Shown here piece by piece: positions 22,401 to 34,730 of a stretch of 64,000 nt of DNA; positions within the stretch are counted from its first letter, which is position 1; every line of letters begins with the position of its first letter. The notes beneath the pieces were generated by a model. It saw only the letters and a list, made by a program, of their open reading frames with translations, ran no database searches and was not told where the DNA came from. The stretch lies in the NCBI GenBank assembly GCA_035048495.1, contig CM068542.1, forward strand, positions 36,981,109-37,045,108, written 5' to 3'. The position numbers were made by a program, and so were the translations under genes. This DNA is from Euptelea pleiosperma. Taxonomy: Eukaryota; Streptophyta; Magnoliopsida; Ranunculales; Eupteleaceae.

Positions 22401-25400
22401 AAAACTCAGTTTGTAAACCAGCAAGTTTTTCGGATCCTTAATGGATCTTTTCAAGGGGTTTGTTGCTTGGATTTAACACACACACCACCCCCCCCCCCCC
22501 CCCCCCCCCAATCTAAGCTTCATGAGCTTACCTCACTTGCTCGAATCCGACAAGTTTTGAGGGCTGTGGGAGGAGTTCTCTCCCCTCTAGTTACCGCCGG
22601 CCTCCTCTTTAGCCATTTTTGGCTGTCGGCTGGAATATATTTCTCTCTCTCTTTGCTTCCGGACATCCTTTCATGTGTTTGAATGCTTTAAGGATGAATT
22701 CCTCCCATCCTATGCTGTCCATCCCTCTTCTTACTCCCTATTTCAGGTCTTTGGGGACTTTTATGGGTGTTTATTGATCACTATATCGGTTTTTATACCT
22801 TTGATTGTTCTTCTTGGGTGTTTTTAGACCTTTTCGTCCTTTTTCCCTTGCTTTGTGATGTCTAATCCGCCTATTATCCCGGATCCTTCCCCACCTATTA
22901 TCCCGGATACTCCTTCCAGATCCGTATTGAGCACGGAAGCCACCTCCAGAGGTACTGGAGGACCTATGGTGTCTCAAATGGTCGTGGAAAACCCCGGATT
23001 GCAGATCACGACTGTTAAATTGAATGGGAAGAATTACCTCGAGTAGTCACAGGCCGCTAAGATGTTCATCGGAGGCCATGGGAAGATGAGTTATCTTACA
23101 GGGAGAGCTACTGAGCCTGCTTCACCTGACGACCCTCTATACGCTAAGTGAGAGATGGAGAATCTCACTATGATGTCTTGGCTTTGTAGTTCCATGCAGC
23201 CTCACATCAGCCATGGATTTCTCTTCTTTCACACTGCCCATGAAATCTGGGAATCTGCACGCAAGATCTACTCTGAACAACAAAATGTTAGTCGGGCCTT
23301 TCAGCTTAAACAGAATATCTCCCGGCTTCAGTAGGGGGAGATGTCTCTATCTGATTACTTTGCCGCCCTCAGGAGCATGTGGGAGGAGTTGGATCACTAC
23401 CATGCCTTCCATCCGACTGGTTCAGAGAACATCAATAGCTACCAGAAATATGTGGAGAAGAGTCGGTGTTTTGAGTTCCAAACAGGACTCAACTCTGAGT
23501 TTGAGTTGGCTAGAGTTCAGCTCCTGAGCCATCGGACTGATCTACCCTCTCTAGACAAGGTATACTCTTATGTTCAGAGTGAGGAGAACAGACGCAGTGC
23601 TATGGCACCACCTCCTTCTCCTGAGAGATCGGCTCTTGTCACGTCTACATATGGTGGTTCCAATTCATAGTCACAGCGCTTCCAGAAGCCAAAGTTTTTT
23701 ACTTCTCCACCTAGCCAGCAGTATACTCTACCTGGCCAGCAGTATCATCCTTCCACTACTAGGAAGCCCTCTAGGGAGAGGCCCAAGTGTGATCACTGTG
23801 GCAAGATGGGTCACGTGAGAGACAAGTACTGGGTGTTATTTGGCAAGCCTCCTCGCTTTAGTCAGTCTGGATCTTCTGGTGCCCATTCAGTTAGCATGGA
23901 TATGTTGGCACCTCCGACTGATCAGTCCCTTCAGAGCTCTACTCCGCTTGCTCAGCCCCATCAAAGTTCTTCTCCACTAGCCTCTTCAGGTCCCTTGGCT
24001 GCTTCCGAGCTTGCAGGACTTCGCCGGTTGCTCTCCCAATTAGATGGTCCCTCTGCCACTTCCTCCTTTGCTCAGTCAGGTATCATTAGATCTGCCCATC
24101 ATGTGTCCACCTCCAGTCCTAAGTGGATCATTGATTCAGGGGCTACGGAACACATGACGGGCATGTCTTCTTTATTTTCGAGCTATTCTATTTGTTCTGG
24201 CCGTGATAAAGTTAGAATTGCAAATGGTACTTTATCTTCTGTATCTGGGAAAAGGGTTGTTCTCCCCTCTCCTAAGCTTCCACTTGACTCTGTTTTACAT
24301 GTCCCAAATTTTAAATCAAATCTCTTATCTGTTGGTGCTCTTACCAAATCTTTGAACTGCAGTGTGACTTTCTTCCCTTCATACTGTGTCTTTCAGGATT
24401 TTGAGACGAGGAGGACGATTGGCACTGGACATGAAGCTGAGGGCTTATACCTTCTTGATGGACAACCTTCTAAGCTCACAACACTGTAGTCCTCACCTAG
24501 TAGTAGTAGGAGTAGTATAGAGTCTGTTTTATGTTGGCATACCCATCTGGGGCATATATCGTTTCCATATCTCAAACTTTTATTTCCCAGTTTATTTGTT
24601 TCAGCTCTGTTATCTGACTTGCATTGCGAAACTTGTGAGCTTTCGAAACACTGTCTATCTCATTATCCTTCAAGAGGTAATCGAAGTTCTATTTCCTTTG
24701 ATCTTGTGCATTTTGATGTGTGGGGTCCTTCCCCTGAGCTTCCTATTTTTGGCTTCCGCTATTTTTTTACTTTTGTTGATGATTACACTCGTTGCGCATG
24801 GGTTTATCCTATGAAAACCAAAGATGAAATTCATTCCATCTTTAAAGGTTTTCATAAGATGATCCTAACTCAATTTGGTGCCTCCATCAAGGTCGTTCGT
24901 TCCGACCAAGGTGGAGAGTATATGTATAGGGGACTCCACAATATTTTTTTTACCATGGGATTTGTCACCAAAATTCTTGCAGCTACACCCCTCAACAAAA
25001 TGGTGTAGCTGAAAGAAAAATGAGTCATCTGACTGAGGTAGCTCGATCTCTTCTGATCGGCTCCAAAGTCCGCAAATCCTATTGGTCGGATGCTATTTTG
25101 ACAACCGCTTATTTGACTAACAGAATGCCATCCCGTGTTCTCAACTTCAAGTCTCCACTTCAGGTCCTTACTCCCGCTGCTTCCTTATTCGCGGTCTCTC
25201 ATCGTATTTTTGGGTGTGCTTGCTATGTACACATCCTCGGCCCTCGTCGTACCAAACTCGATCCCAAAGCACTTAAATGTGTTTTTCTAGGTTACTCTGC
25301 TTCCCATAAAGGGTACAAGTGTTTCCATCCTTCCACACGACAAAAATTTGTTTCTATGGATGTCACCTTTCGTGAAGATCTACCTTTTTTCTCCGCCTCT

Positions 25401-28400
25401 CTTCAGGGGGAGAATAGTAGTGAAGAAAGGTGTGAGATTCCTCTTCCTGCTATATCACTGTCTCCTTCCCCTTCCTCCTTTGAGTTTGAGAGGCCTCAGA
25501 CTACTTCACCTACTATTGTGGTTGACAGTGCTCCTGATACTCAGAAGGAGCTCATAGTTTATCACAGAAGGGAGAAAGCCAAAGCTGATCCAGTACCAGT
25601 GGTACCACCCTCGGTTCAAGGTAATCCTTCTTCCCCCTCTATACCTGTCATTTCTTCTTCTACTGATGCTTCTGATCTTCTTATTGCTCTACAGAAAGGA
25701 GCAAGAAGTTGCACTCAGCATCCCTTGAGCCACTTTGTCTCCTATGACACCTTATCTCCATCCTATAAATCTTTTGTCACATCCCTCTCCACTATTCCTA
25801 TCCCTTCTTCAGTGGCAGAAGGGCTAGCTCAACCAAGGTGGAAAGCTGCTATGCTAGAGGAAATGAGAGCACTAGACAAGAATAGGACATGGGAGCTTGT
25901 TGACTTGCCAAGGGGCAAGAAACCTGTGGGTTGCAAATGGGTGTTCACAGTCAAATACCAGGCAAACGGGTCCGTTGAGAAGTACAAGGCGAGATTAGTA
26001 GCCAAGGGGTACACTCAGACTTATGGGATTGACTATGTGGAAACCTTTGCTCCTGTTGCCAAAATGAACTCCATCAGGGTGTTATTGTCCTTGGCAGCAA
26101 ACCAGGTGTGGCCTCTACATCAGCTGGATGTGAAGAATGCCTTTCTTCATGGTGATTTACATGAAGAAGTATATATGGTGCCTCCTCCTGGATTCACTCC
26201 ACCGGGAAATGGTAGCAAGTTCTGTCTACCGAAGAAGGCCCTCTATGGGCTAAAGCAATCTCCACGAGCATGGTTCGAGAGATTCACCCTAGCTGTGAAG
26301 AAACTGGGCTACACCCAAAGTCAAGCCGATCACACCCTATTTTTGAAGCATCAAGGGAAGAACACCACTGCCCTCATTGTTTATGTTGATGACATCATTC
26401 TCACAGGGAATGATGCAGAAGAGGTAGCTAAGCTGAAGCGTCAGTTAGCAGAGGAGTTTGAAACCAAAGATCTAGGACCCCTTAAGTACTTCCTAGGCAT
26501 CGAAGTTGCAAGATCCAGTCAGGGGATCTTCATCTCTCAAAGGAAGTATATCTTAGACTTGTTACAAGACTCAGGCAGATTGGGTACCAAACCAGTGGAC
26601 ACTCCTATAGATTAGAATCACCGATTAGCAGATGTCAGTGGTGAGCTACTACAGGATTTAGGTAGCTTTCAGAGACTAATTGGGCGATTGATCTATTTCT
26701 CCCTTACTCGACCTGACATTGCCTATGCAGTGAGTGTGATCAGTCAGTATATGCACTCACCCAGAGATGTTCATCTCGAGGCAGCACATCAGATCTTGAG
26801 ATATCTCAAGTCAGCTCCTAGTAGAGGTCTTCTGTTTGAGAAGAATGGCCACATGCATATAGAGGCGTATACCGATGCAGACTGGGCAGGGGCCAAAGAT
26901 GATCGGAGATCTACTTCTGGATATTGCACATTTGTTGGGGGCAATCTGGTTACTTGGAGAAGCAAGAAGCAACCTATTGTCGCCAGATCTAGTGCAGAAG
27001 CCGAATTCAGCGCAATAGCACATGGCTTGTGTGAGATGCTCTGGTTGAAGGTACTGGTTGCTGAACTTGGTTTCCCAGTTTCAGGGTCTGTGAGCCTGTA
27101 CTGTGACAACAAGGCCGCCATCAGTATTGCTCACAATCCCGTTCAGCATGATCGTGCCAAACACATTGAGGTGGACCGACACTTCATCAGGGAGAAGATT
27201 GTCTCTGTGGCAGTGTGCACCCCATTTGTGAAGACTGATGAACAAGTTGCAGATGTCTTCACGAAGGGAGTTCCAAGCTGGCAACTCCATAAATGTTTGT
27301 GCAAGTTGGGCATGAGAGATATCTATGCACCAACTTGAGAGGGACGTTATCATATATGTATTTTTATACGTATTTTTTACATATATTACATGTAATAGGG
27401 GTAGTTGTGTAAATACTCCCCTCTAGGGTATATTTGTCTTTTGTATTTGCTTCTTGATATAAATAAGAATTATGGAGTCATGGTGAAATCATCACATGAC
27501 ATCCACTCTTTCTTCTCTCTTCTCCATCTTCTTCTTTACATTGAAACCCTAAACTTAACCCTAATTCTCTATTGTTCTTCATTTCAACTAACTATACTCT
27601 ATACAAGTTCATTAGGCCCTGCTTGGTTCAATGCAAATCAGATGCAATGCACTCACTTGCCACGGTTTTGGGATTACAATTTACAAGTGATTGGTTGGGG
27701 GCGTGCAAGTGGTTGCCAAGTCCTTGCAAACTCTTTAAGAAAATGGATGCAAGCATGTGCAGCCCAAAAACTGTGGTAAGTGACTGCAATGCAACTCATC
27801 GCATTAGCGCCGGAGTGCAAAATGCATCCCAGTGCAGCGAACCAAGCACGGCCTTAGATTCATTTAGATGTGCATTACTCTTCTTACAAAAGTGCCTGAC
27901 ACAAGAAAGATGGAAATTGTGATAATGAGAAGTAAGCAAAAAGGTTAAAAGAGTGCGTACCATAAATCCAGTAATATTCTGAAGAAATATCAAAGGTATG
28001 TTGCGTTGAGCACATAACTCAATGAAGTGAGTCCCTTTCAAAGCAGATTCAATAAATAATACGCCATTGTTTCCAATAATTCCTACAGGTTTCCCAAAGA
28101 TCCTTGCAAAACCTGTTACAAGAGTCTGCATAAATGCGGTTAGGATTCCCACTTGAACATGAAACAAAAATCATACAGGTTAAAGTTCAAGTGGTTCGAA
28201 AGCTCTCACAGCGCCATACAACTTCTTGAATTCGTCAAATTCACTTCCATCAACAATACGAGCAATAACTGATCGGATGTCAAAAGGTTGTTTCTGGTCT
28301 GTTGATGCAATAGAACGAAGCTCCTTTACATCATATAATGGGTCTTTGTAGTCAGGGCAAATATTTGGCGATTCATTCATCATCCCATGTTTCCCAGCCA

Positions 28401-31400
28401 TGTGCAAGTTCTTAATGATATTCCTCCCAATAGCAAGTCCATGCAATTCATCTACAATCAAGAAACATTGATCATATAAACAATCAAGATGGCATGAAAC
28501 AAGATTAACTTTTTCTCTCAAGAAATGAGATAGTGAGATAGACTATTACTTCCACTTTTCCTTTATATCTATTTTCAAATCCTTGAGTATCAGTGAGAAA
28601 TAATTCAATGATATGGAATATAAAATCTCAAAACTTTAGGTGATTGATCTCCGTGTAGAGGAGATTCAACAGACTTGATTTCCCTACCAGTCACACAATC
28701 AACTTCAATTTACTTCTCGGGCAAGATATAAATTTTATATCCCTTTTGTGGTTTGCTCCTCAGCGGGAATACATTCTGCTAGAGACTTGAACCCGCGACC
28801 TTCCAGGTCTTAAGACTCTGATACCATGTGAAAAAACCATTTATCCCAAAAGATCGACCTCTTGGGGAAAGACGAAACAACTATGTATACCAACTGGTCG
28901 TCGAGCCAACACAACACGTGCGCGGGAATACACCCTCCGCTAACAGCCATAAATGATATGGATCAACCTATATAGTCCAAAAAGGTGCAACTGCAGAGGC
29001 TTTCTTTGAACAGTAAAGCTCACTTCTCTAGAGTTCACTGCTGCAGTTTAGGGTTCCTAACTTTTCTATTAAGAATCTGTTTTGGTTTGGAAATGGCTTA
29101 TCATTATTGACTGATAGTTACATGGTGTTCTTTATTTTTTGCTTGATTTTTTTCTTATTGCATTTATATACTTGGGTGACATAATCTCTTGTGACATTTT
29201 TCTCTCTGGAAGGGCTTCTATGCAATCAATGATCTTTTCATTTAACTCTTATGAACATAAACATGCAAAGTACTGAAACACCTAATGACAAGGAAATCAA
29301 AGTACTGGGATAAATCACCTACCAATGCAAACATAGGAAATAAGCTTTTTGTTAACAATTCATTAATACTTAATGACAAGGAAATGGAAAATCATTTATA
29401 TAAGATTCACCCATAACAAATAAATAAAAACTCAACTAGTCCAATACAAGAAATCGCAAAGTAAGATAAAAGAAATATAAAAAAATTAAAAACAAAGTAA
29501 AGCAAGCATTAGTGCAGAAAAAAGATATTTAGTTTTCTTCTCATAATATTGGTAAACTGAGGCTCAGCATATAAATAGCACTACGACTTCTCCTTGGTGA
29601 TGGTCACAGCTAAATCCACTTCCGCATTCACAGATACCATGGTATGATACAAAAATGCCAACCTGCACAGTGACCATCCCCAACTGTTGTTCTTTCACTG
29701 CCTAATGCCTCAATATAATAGCATTGACATTCTTAGTCACAAAACTATAGATGCCATACAACAGAAGCAGCTTTTACTTGTATTTGCATCTTCAACAGAG
29801 AGATCATCGGCACAATAATAGGTAAGAGTGAAGCTAATGCATGATGCAGGAGCAAGAGGAGAAACCTAAAATGGAAGGTTATGAACAGAATGAGTCTAGA
29901 AGAACATTGGAGAACTATAGGGGTAATACTGGGCTAACGAGAGAATTTGACTTGTTTCCCGGAAAATGATTTCTCCGAATGGTTTCTCAAATATCCCGTG
30001 TTTCTCCATTTTCAGTTGGCATTTCTCCGTTTTACCACTCACATTTCCCTGCTTTTTAATTTTTGTAAATGTCTGAATCAAACTTCATTCCTAGGAAATC
30101 TGTTTTCCACTTTGAAACCAGATTTCCTGCAATTATTTGACAAACAATATGGTATGTTTGCAAAATTTATTTTAAGGCAATCTTTAATGCAAATGTTCAC
30201 ATGCATTCTCTCATTTAAGTACAACACCCGTAGTGTGTGTTCTGGACAGCTTTCAGACATACAAGTGAAGTGTTGGACATGGATGGTGCCCTTTCACTTG
30301 ATGTAGGGATCTTCATTTTATGAACACAAAGTCCAAATAACTGGGTATTCATTTTTATTTATTTTTTTGATAAGTGACTGGGTATTCATATTAAAGGTTG
30401 TTGAAAAAAAAAGGTGTAATTGTTAGAAACTGGAGGCCACCTAACTGGCAAGGTAGCTCATTTGGTGCCGTCAGTTGACCTCAAACCACACACACACACA
30501 CAGACAAGTGCACTCCGAAACCCATGATGGGCCTTCTGACATACTGAGGTCTGGTAGGATTATAAATTCAATCAAAGCAAAAATGAGATGAAGGCAGGAC
30601 TGCGTATTATTATTGATTCCGGAAATTTTCTACGAACTGTTATACGATGGGCATCTAGAATGGAGTCAGGTCCTTAATGCCTAGATTATCTTATTGAAGA
30701 TGCCAGGTTGTTAAGTTGATACAGTTTGTGAAGTTGATACCTTGGATCTGGGTTCAAAACCTGTCTTTACCCACTAACCAGCTTGTCTACCCAAAAGAAA
30801 GGGAGGGAAGAAGAGTCAAATAAAGGGGCATTTAATAGGAAATGTTTCTTTTAGTCATGTCACTAGTTCCATTACCAAAGCTGTAATAGGAAAAAGAGTC
30901 AGTATTTGTTGGAGACTTCTTGCATTCTCCTAGTTGCTATCTTCATTGTTTCATTCTTTCTTTCTGCAATTTGCTTATCCTCTTGATTCTTTCTTTCTCA
31001 GTAAATTGGTTACTACATATATATAGAAAGAGTAATTCATAGGCTTTGTGTATCTTCCTATACTGAAATATGTTAAAATATGAACGTATTGGAACTCATT
31101 CCATAATATGTTGCCAACTGATCCATCAACTCAACTCATGATGGGAACTTCAATGCAACTGCAATGTACTACACCATGACTGCCGGAAGAATGTCAAGTA
31201 CACCGTTACTCCTATAAGAAACCATTCAAGGCATACGGTACAGATAAAGTATAAGAAAGAATACCTTCAGCAAAATGATCTGAAACCCCCGATATCTTAC
31301 AATGCATGGTTGCACCCCCCAAATCCTCTGCAGAGACCTCCTCTCCTGTAGCAGCCTATCAAAATTGCTGCTTCAGATATAACCTAGATTTTTAAAAATA

Positions 31401-33681
31401 AATTTCATAATGTTTTACAAACACTCCAAAGTTATACAAAATCACACAATAACTATTGGAGTTGCAACACACGGGATTTGGGCATATCAGAACTAACCTT
31501 CACGAGAGGAGGTCCAGCTAGAAATATTGTACCATTGCCTTTGACTATTACACTTTCATCGGCCATTGCAGGTATATAAGCACCTCCCGCTGTACAAGAA
31601 CCCAAAACCAGAGCAATCTGAGGAATTCCCTCAGCAGACATTTGTGCTTGGTTATAAAATATTCTACCAAAATTATCCCTGTCAGGAAAGACATCAGCCT
31701 GCCTTGGAAGGTTAGCACCTCCACTATCAACAAGATATAAGCATGGCAAGTTGCACTGAGTGGCAATCTCTTGTGCTCTAAGGTGTTTCTTAACAGTGAT
31801 GGGGTAATATGTCCCTCCCTTGACAGTGGGGTCATTAGCCACAAACATGCAAAGACGTCCTTGCACTGGTCCTATTCCGGTGATTATCCCTCCAGATGGT
31901 AAAGAATCCTCATACAGCTCATGGCCTGCAAGCTTTTTGTGGAAAACATTCAATTAGGAACAAAAAAACATCACAACCCAGTTGAGAAAAAAATAAATTA
32001 ATGTGCGTACAGATATATCAAAAAGAACAAAAGTAAGATTTTACAAAGTATAACCGATCCATCTAGTTAATGTAATTAGATTAAAAAAATCAAATGTTAC
32101 TGCAGGAAAACCTCAGACCATATAGTCATTAACTAGACAAAAATGTTGCTGATCAATCAAGCATATATGTGAGGAAACCCCAAAAAAAATCCAGAAGATG
32201 TCTCAGCCAAGACCTGTGTTTTGTTTGTGTGTTAGACCGTTAGACACTAACTTGGATGGGATCATATCCCAACATTGAACCAACCAAATAATCCTAACCA
32301 TCTGATCAAGAGCAAAGAATAGCTCGATCAGTACTATTTGGGAAATGGCCATCGAAGGAGTGGTAAAAACCTGGTTATTGGTTAGTCTATATTGATCAGT
32401 CAATATATACCACATGTATGGTGCAAGCTCAGGAGTAAATACTAGAGCCATCTTCCCTGAGAGTAGTATACATAAATATATACATATACCCATGAACGTA
32501 TAAAGAAAATCGGAAGTTTTTCAAATGAAAACCCGTAACGGGAATCCAACACATTCTAGCCCTAGTCCAACTGTTGTGCCATCTTATGAAACCAGCTAGC
32601 CGATAAAGCACCTCCCGGGCTGCCCTACTTTCCAACCGCATCAATCAAATGATCCTGAACTCAACAAATTACATTCTTTCTTGACATTTACACTAAGGCT
32701 ATGTATGGTTGCCCTGAATAAGTTTTCTAGAAATGATTTTTGCATATAAGGCTCTGTATGGCGATCAATAAATTTTTTTACAGAAAAGGGATTTGTATGT
32801 CAGAAAGTGTTGATACAGAAAAAGTTTTGACATTTATATACAAAAATCACTTCTAGAAAACTTAGTCAGGGAAACCAAGTGTCATAAAACTTTTTCTGTA
32901 CCAACACTTCCTAACATAGGAATCCTTTTTCTGTAAAACTTTTCGTCGATCAGTGATCACCAAGCCATAATATGAGCAACTTCTATTTGGGCATCCAATA
33001 GAATACAATTTTAACACATGGATAGAAGTAGAACCATCTGACAAGGACAATTTTCGAACTATAGCCAATACAAGAAGTAGCAGATCAGTTCGAATTTCTG
33101 GAAATCCCATTCAATTTCTCCCTCTTTAAAAAGCCACTGCTACCACATTATTTCAGGAATCTGACTTTCGAGGATTAATCGCACAATCAACACCATACCT
33201 CTCAGTTGGTAAATCATCACTAAATGGTTCGTGAATTTCAATTCACCCAAAAATAACAAAAAGAAATATACAGTAATAAAAACCTGAGATAGCTCAAGGA
33301 ATGATGAACCAGGATCGATCAGGCGATCGATTCGTTCTCTGGGGAGAAGCTTATTCCTACTCCTGTTCCTACGTACAGCTTCGGCACCGCCTCCACCGAG
33401 AACCTGAAACAAATGAGTAAAAAAACCTATTAAATTCTATTGAATCCGAATGGAGAGAGAGAGAGAGAGAGAGAGTGAGTGACCTTATCGATGTGGGTTT
33501 GGAGTTGGGAGATTAATTGTTCCATGGCCTTGGAGTTGCGAACAAAGGCATCGGAGGTCCTATCGACGCCGTCTGGTAGGACTCCCAAACAAAATTCCCT
33601 TCTCTGCAGAAAAACCGAAATGGGATTTCTCCATGTAAAAACGGATGAACTTGTTGATTTCTTTACCAAAACCCTAAGCAT
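19427..33681 (-). CDS. MCCB: 3-methylcrotonyl-CoA carboxylase beta subunit, mitochondrial
   Basis: Ten coding exons on the minus strand: 33681-33484, 33403-33284, 31932-31498, 31355-31265, 28451-28210, 28125-27961, 21513-21439, 20223-20092, 19780-19724, 19630-19427. They give 1,719 nt and 572 residues, against about 587 in Arabidopsis. The protein is the carboxyltransferase half of MCC, which carboxylates 3-methylcrotonyl-CoA with biotin on the alpha subunit in leucine breakdown. Visible motifs include [116 protein letters not shown] and the C-terminal TKYGVFRM. The first 30 or so residues are Arg/Ser-rich with few acids and end RREFC, which fits a mitochondrial presequence. I chose MLRVL as the start because it matches the family; an in-frame ATG six codons upstream (33,699) is possible. 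Intron 6 (21,514-27,960) is enlarged by a copia element, but both splice sites are intact. Confidence 0.96.
21949..22182 (+). repeat. 5' LTR of the MCCB-intron copia
   Basis: The 234-bp LTR starts TGTTATCATATACG and ends CATTTCAACT. It contains a TATAAATAAG box (about 22,050) and, near its end, AAACCCTAA-type telobox motifs. The last few bases are uncertain because the end is not the usual CA. Confidence 0.9.
22183..22196 (+). other. Primer-binding site (initiator Met tRNA)
   Basis: TGGTATCAGAGCCA directly follows the 5' LTR. It is the standard copia site complementary to the 3' end of plant initiator methionine tRNA. Confidence 0.9.
22858..27338 (+). pseudogene. Copia GAG-POL polyprotein, broken
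   Basis: From the ATG at 22,858 one frame encodes GAG. A zinc knuckle (CDHCGKMGH, about 23,790) has Tyr in place of the last Cys. The aspartic protease ([13 protein letters not shown], about 24,125) follows. The integrase begins with a His/Cys zinc-binding segment (about 24,535-24,650) and DVWGP. After a frameshift in the T-run near 24,945 the frame resumes with [13 protein letters not shown], then reverse transcriptase ([44 protein letters not shown]) and RNase H ([23 protein letters not shown]). In-frame stops lie at 23,044, 23,149, 23,332, 23,668, 24,487 and 26,613. A poly(C) run at about 22,487-22,509 lies in the leader. The gene cannot make an intact polyprotein from this copy. Confidence 0.92.
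27337..27344 (+). other. Polypurine tract of the copia element
   Basis: GAGAGGGA lies immediately before the 3' LTR and overlaps the pol stop codon. It is the expected plus-strand primer site. Confidence 0.7.
27345..27589 (+). repeat. 3' LTR of the MCCB-intron copia
   Basis: This 245-bp direct repeat of 21,949-22,182 starts CGTTATC where the 5' copy has TGTTATC. It has an extra stretch of about 11 bp near its start and only a few other differences. Confidence 0.9.
27615..27853. mobile_element. Tourist-type (PIF/Harbinger) MITE
   Basis: The termini GGCCCTGCTTGGTTCAATGC and GCGAACCAAGCACGGCC are inverted repeats, and a TTA target duplication sits on each side (27,612-27,614 and 27,854-27,856). 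This is the classic Tourist signature. It lies 20 bp from the copia target duplication in MCCB intron 6. Confidence 0.8.
28770..28840 (-). repeat. tRNA-like SINE candidate in MCCB intron 4
   Basis: The minus strand reads TGGTATCAGAGTCTTAAGACC then CGCGGGTTCAAGTCTCTAGC. The second part is a good tRNA B-box and the first resembles an A-box. The spacing is shorter than in a true tRNA and no cloverleaf can be drawn, so this is a SINE head or a repeat carrying tRNA-like motifs. The rest of intron 4 (28,452-31,264) is AT-rich with no gene. Confidence 0.35.
30353..30376 (-). mobile_element. Minimal LINE-tail insertion (24 bp)
   Basis: A T-rich segment ending GATAAGTG is flanked by the exact 13-bp duplication ACTGGGTATTCAT (30,340-30,352 and 30,377-30,389). 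It is the same kind of event as those at 7,619 and 42,493. Confidence 0.6.
32697..32967. repeat. Interleaved foldback repeats (A-B-A'-B')
   Basis: In MCCB intron 2, arm A (32,697-32,749, with AGTTTTCTAGAAATGATTTT) pairs with A' (32,834-32,880, with AAAATCACTTCTAGAAAACT). Arm B (32,750-32,831, with AAGTGTTGATACAGAAAAAG) pairs with B' (32,881-32,967, with CTTTTTCTGTACCAACACTT). Both start with a 'GGCT(A/C)TGTATGG' head, so two related MITEs seem to overlap. The rest of intron 2 is unremarkable. Confidence 0.65.
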
Positions 33682-33954
33682 TTCTTCACAATGATGCACC
33701 TCTCAAACTCTCACTCTTCCAACTGTGTTTCCATCTTCCCTCTATCTATCAGCTTTTATATGTTTTGGTAAGATCATCGCTGTTTCCATCTTCTCTCTAT
33801 CTATCAGTTAAGTTTTTCTTATTTTTTCTAAGGTCCTCGTATCGGGATTTTTTATTTGGTAAGATATTCGTATCGGTTTTCCCGGGCCTTGCGCGGATGT
33901 CTATCCATTTTAAGATAGACAGATTATCCTGTTCCGTTAATCTTAACTCTCAAC

Positions 33955-34299
33955 AATTCTTTGATGACGGACAACGTCATCAACATTGATGACAGACCTA
34001 GAGCCATCTGACCGTTAGATTGGCCCTTCCCTAGGTTGATGTACATACGAAAAATCAATCAGCCGGATTAGTTATTTCTAACCTTGGGATCTGAGTACCC
34101 CTAAATAACGCTCAAATTCTACGGTTGAAAATCAACCCATGAAAAAGTCTTCAATCGAGCTGTTAGAAATTACTAATTAAGCTACTTTGGAGTTTGGTCT
34201 GTGGGTCCATTAAGTATGGATAAACATCCATATCTTCAGTGGTCTCTAAGAGTGTGCCACGTGGCTCATAAATGTTCCATACGTCTGTTCTCAAAGATA
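33955..34299. mobile_element. Foldback MITE upstream of MCCB
   Basis: It shares the family's subterminal and internal blocks: CTTTGATGACGG on the left; 'TCAACCCATGAAAAAG'; 'ACATCCATA'; 'TAAGAGTGTGCCACGTGGCTC' near the right; and TCTCAAAGAT at the end. The outermost bases are eroded. It lies about 270 bp upstream of the MCCB start codon and brings a CACGTG G-box there. Confidence 0.6.
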
Positions 34300-34730
34300 T
34301 TCATTTCCTAATCGATATTCATTTCCTAATCGTCACTGCTCTGCACCTCTCTCGCTCTCTTCATTTAAATTTTTTATTTCAAATATATTCAATTTTTTTT
34401 GACGTGTTGATGACTATTACCTGTCTCCGCGTCATTGGCATTGGAAACCAGTGAAACACAGCAAAATCAGCCTGACAGCGATACCTAGCCGTAAATTTTG
34501 AGAATTTTTAGGCTTGGACCCAATCATTTTCTCCTGTGATCGTGTTAAATGAAGTTCGTGATTAAGAAATTCTCAAATCCAACGGCTACGAATCAACAGT
34601 CAGTTTTATTTTATTTTTTTTTCCTGTAGGTTCATGTGTGCCAAACATTCATGGGAAAATGCCAAGTGCCAAATAGAACTAATTGACCACAAAGGACCGC
34701 TATTGAAAGGATGACAGGCCCTGTAAGAAA

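Larger units (their letters stand above)
21949..27589 (+). mobile_element. Complete Ty1/copia LTR retrotransposon in MCCB intron 6
   Basis: A 5.6-kb element with direct LTRs (21,949-22,182 and 27,345-27,589) is flanked by the 5-bp duplication AACTA (21,944-21,948 and 27,590-27,594). It has an initiator-Met tRNA primer site and a purine tract before the 3' LTR. The internal order GAG, protease, integrase, reverse transcriptase, RNase H is the copia order. It lies antisense to MCCB. The coding frame is broken, so this copy is not autonomous. The LTRs differ by a few substitutions and a roughly 11-bp length difference, suggesting a recent insertion. Confidence 0.95.

Noticed and set aside
26789..27353. 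Minus-strand ORFs across the copia RNase H region
   Set aside because: They are antisense shadows of the RNase H frame with no recognisable motif.
28770..28840. tRNA gene on the minus strand
   Set aside because: The B-box is good, but the A-box spacing is too short and no acceptor or anticodon stem forms. I kept it only as a SINE-like repeat.
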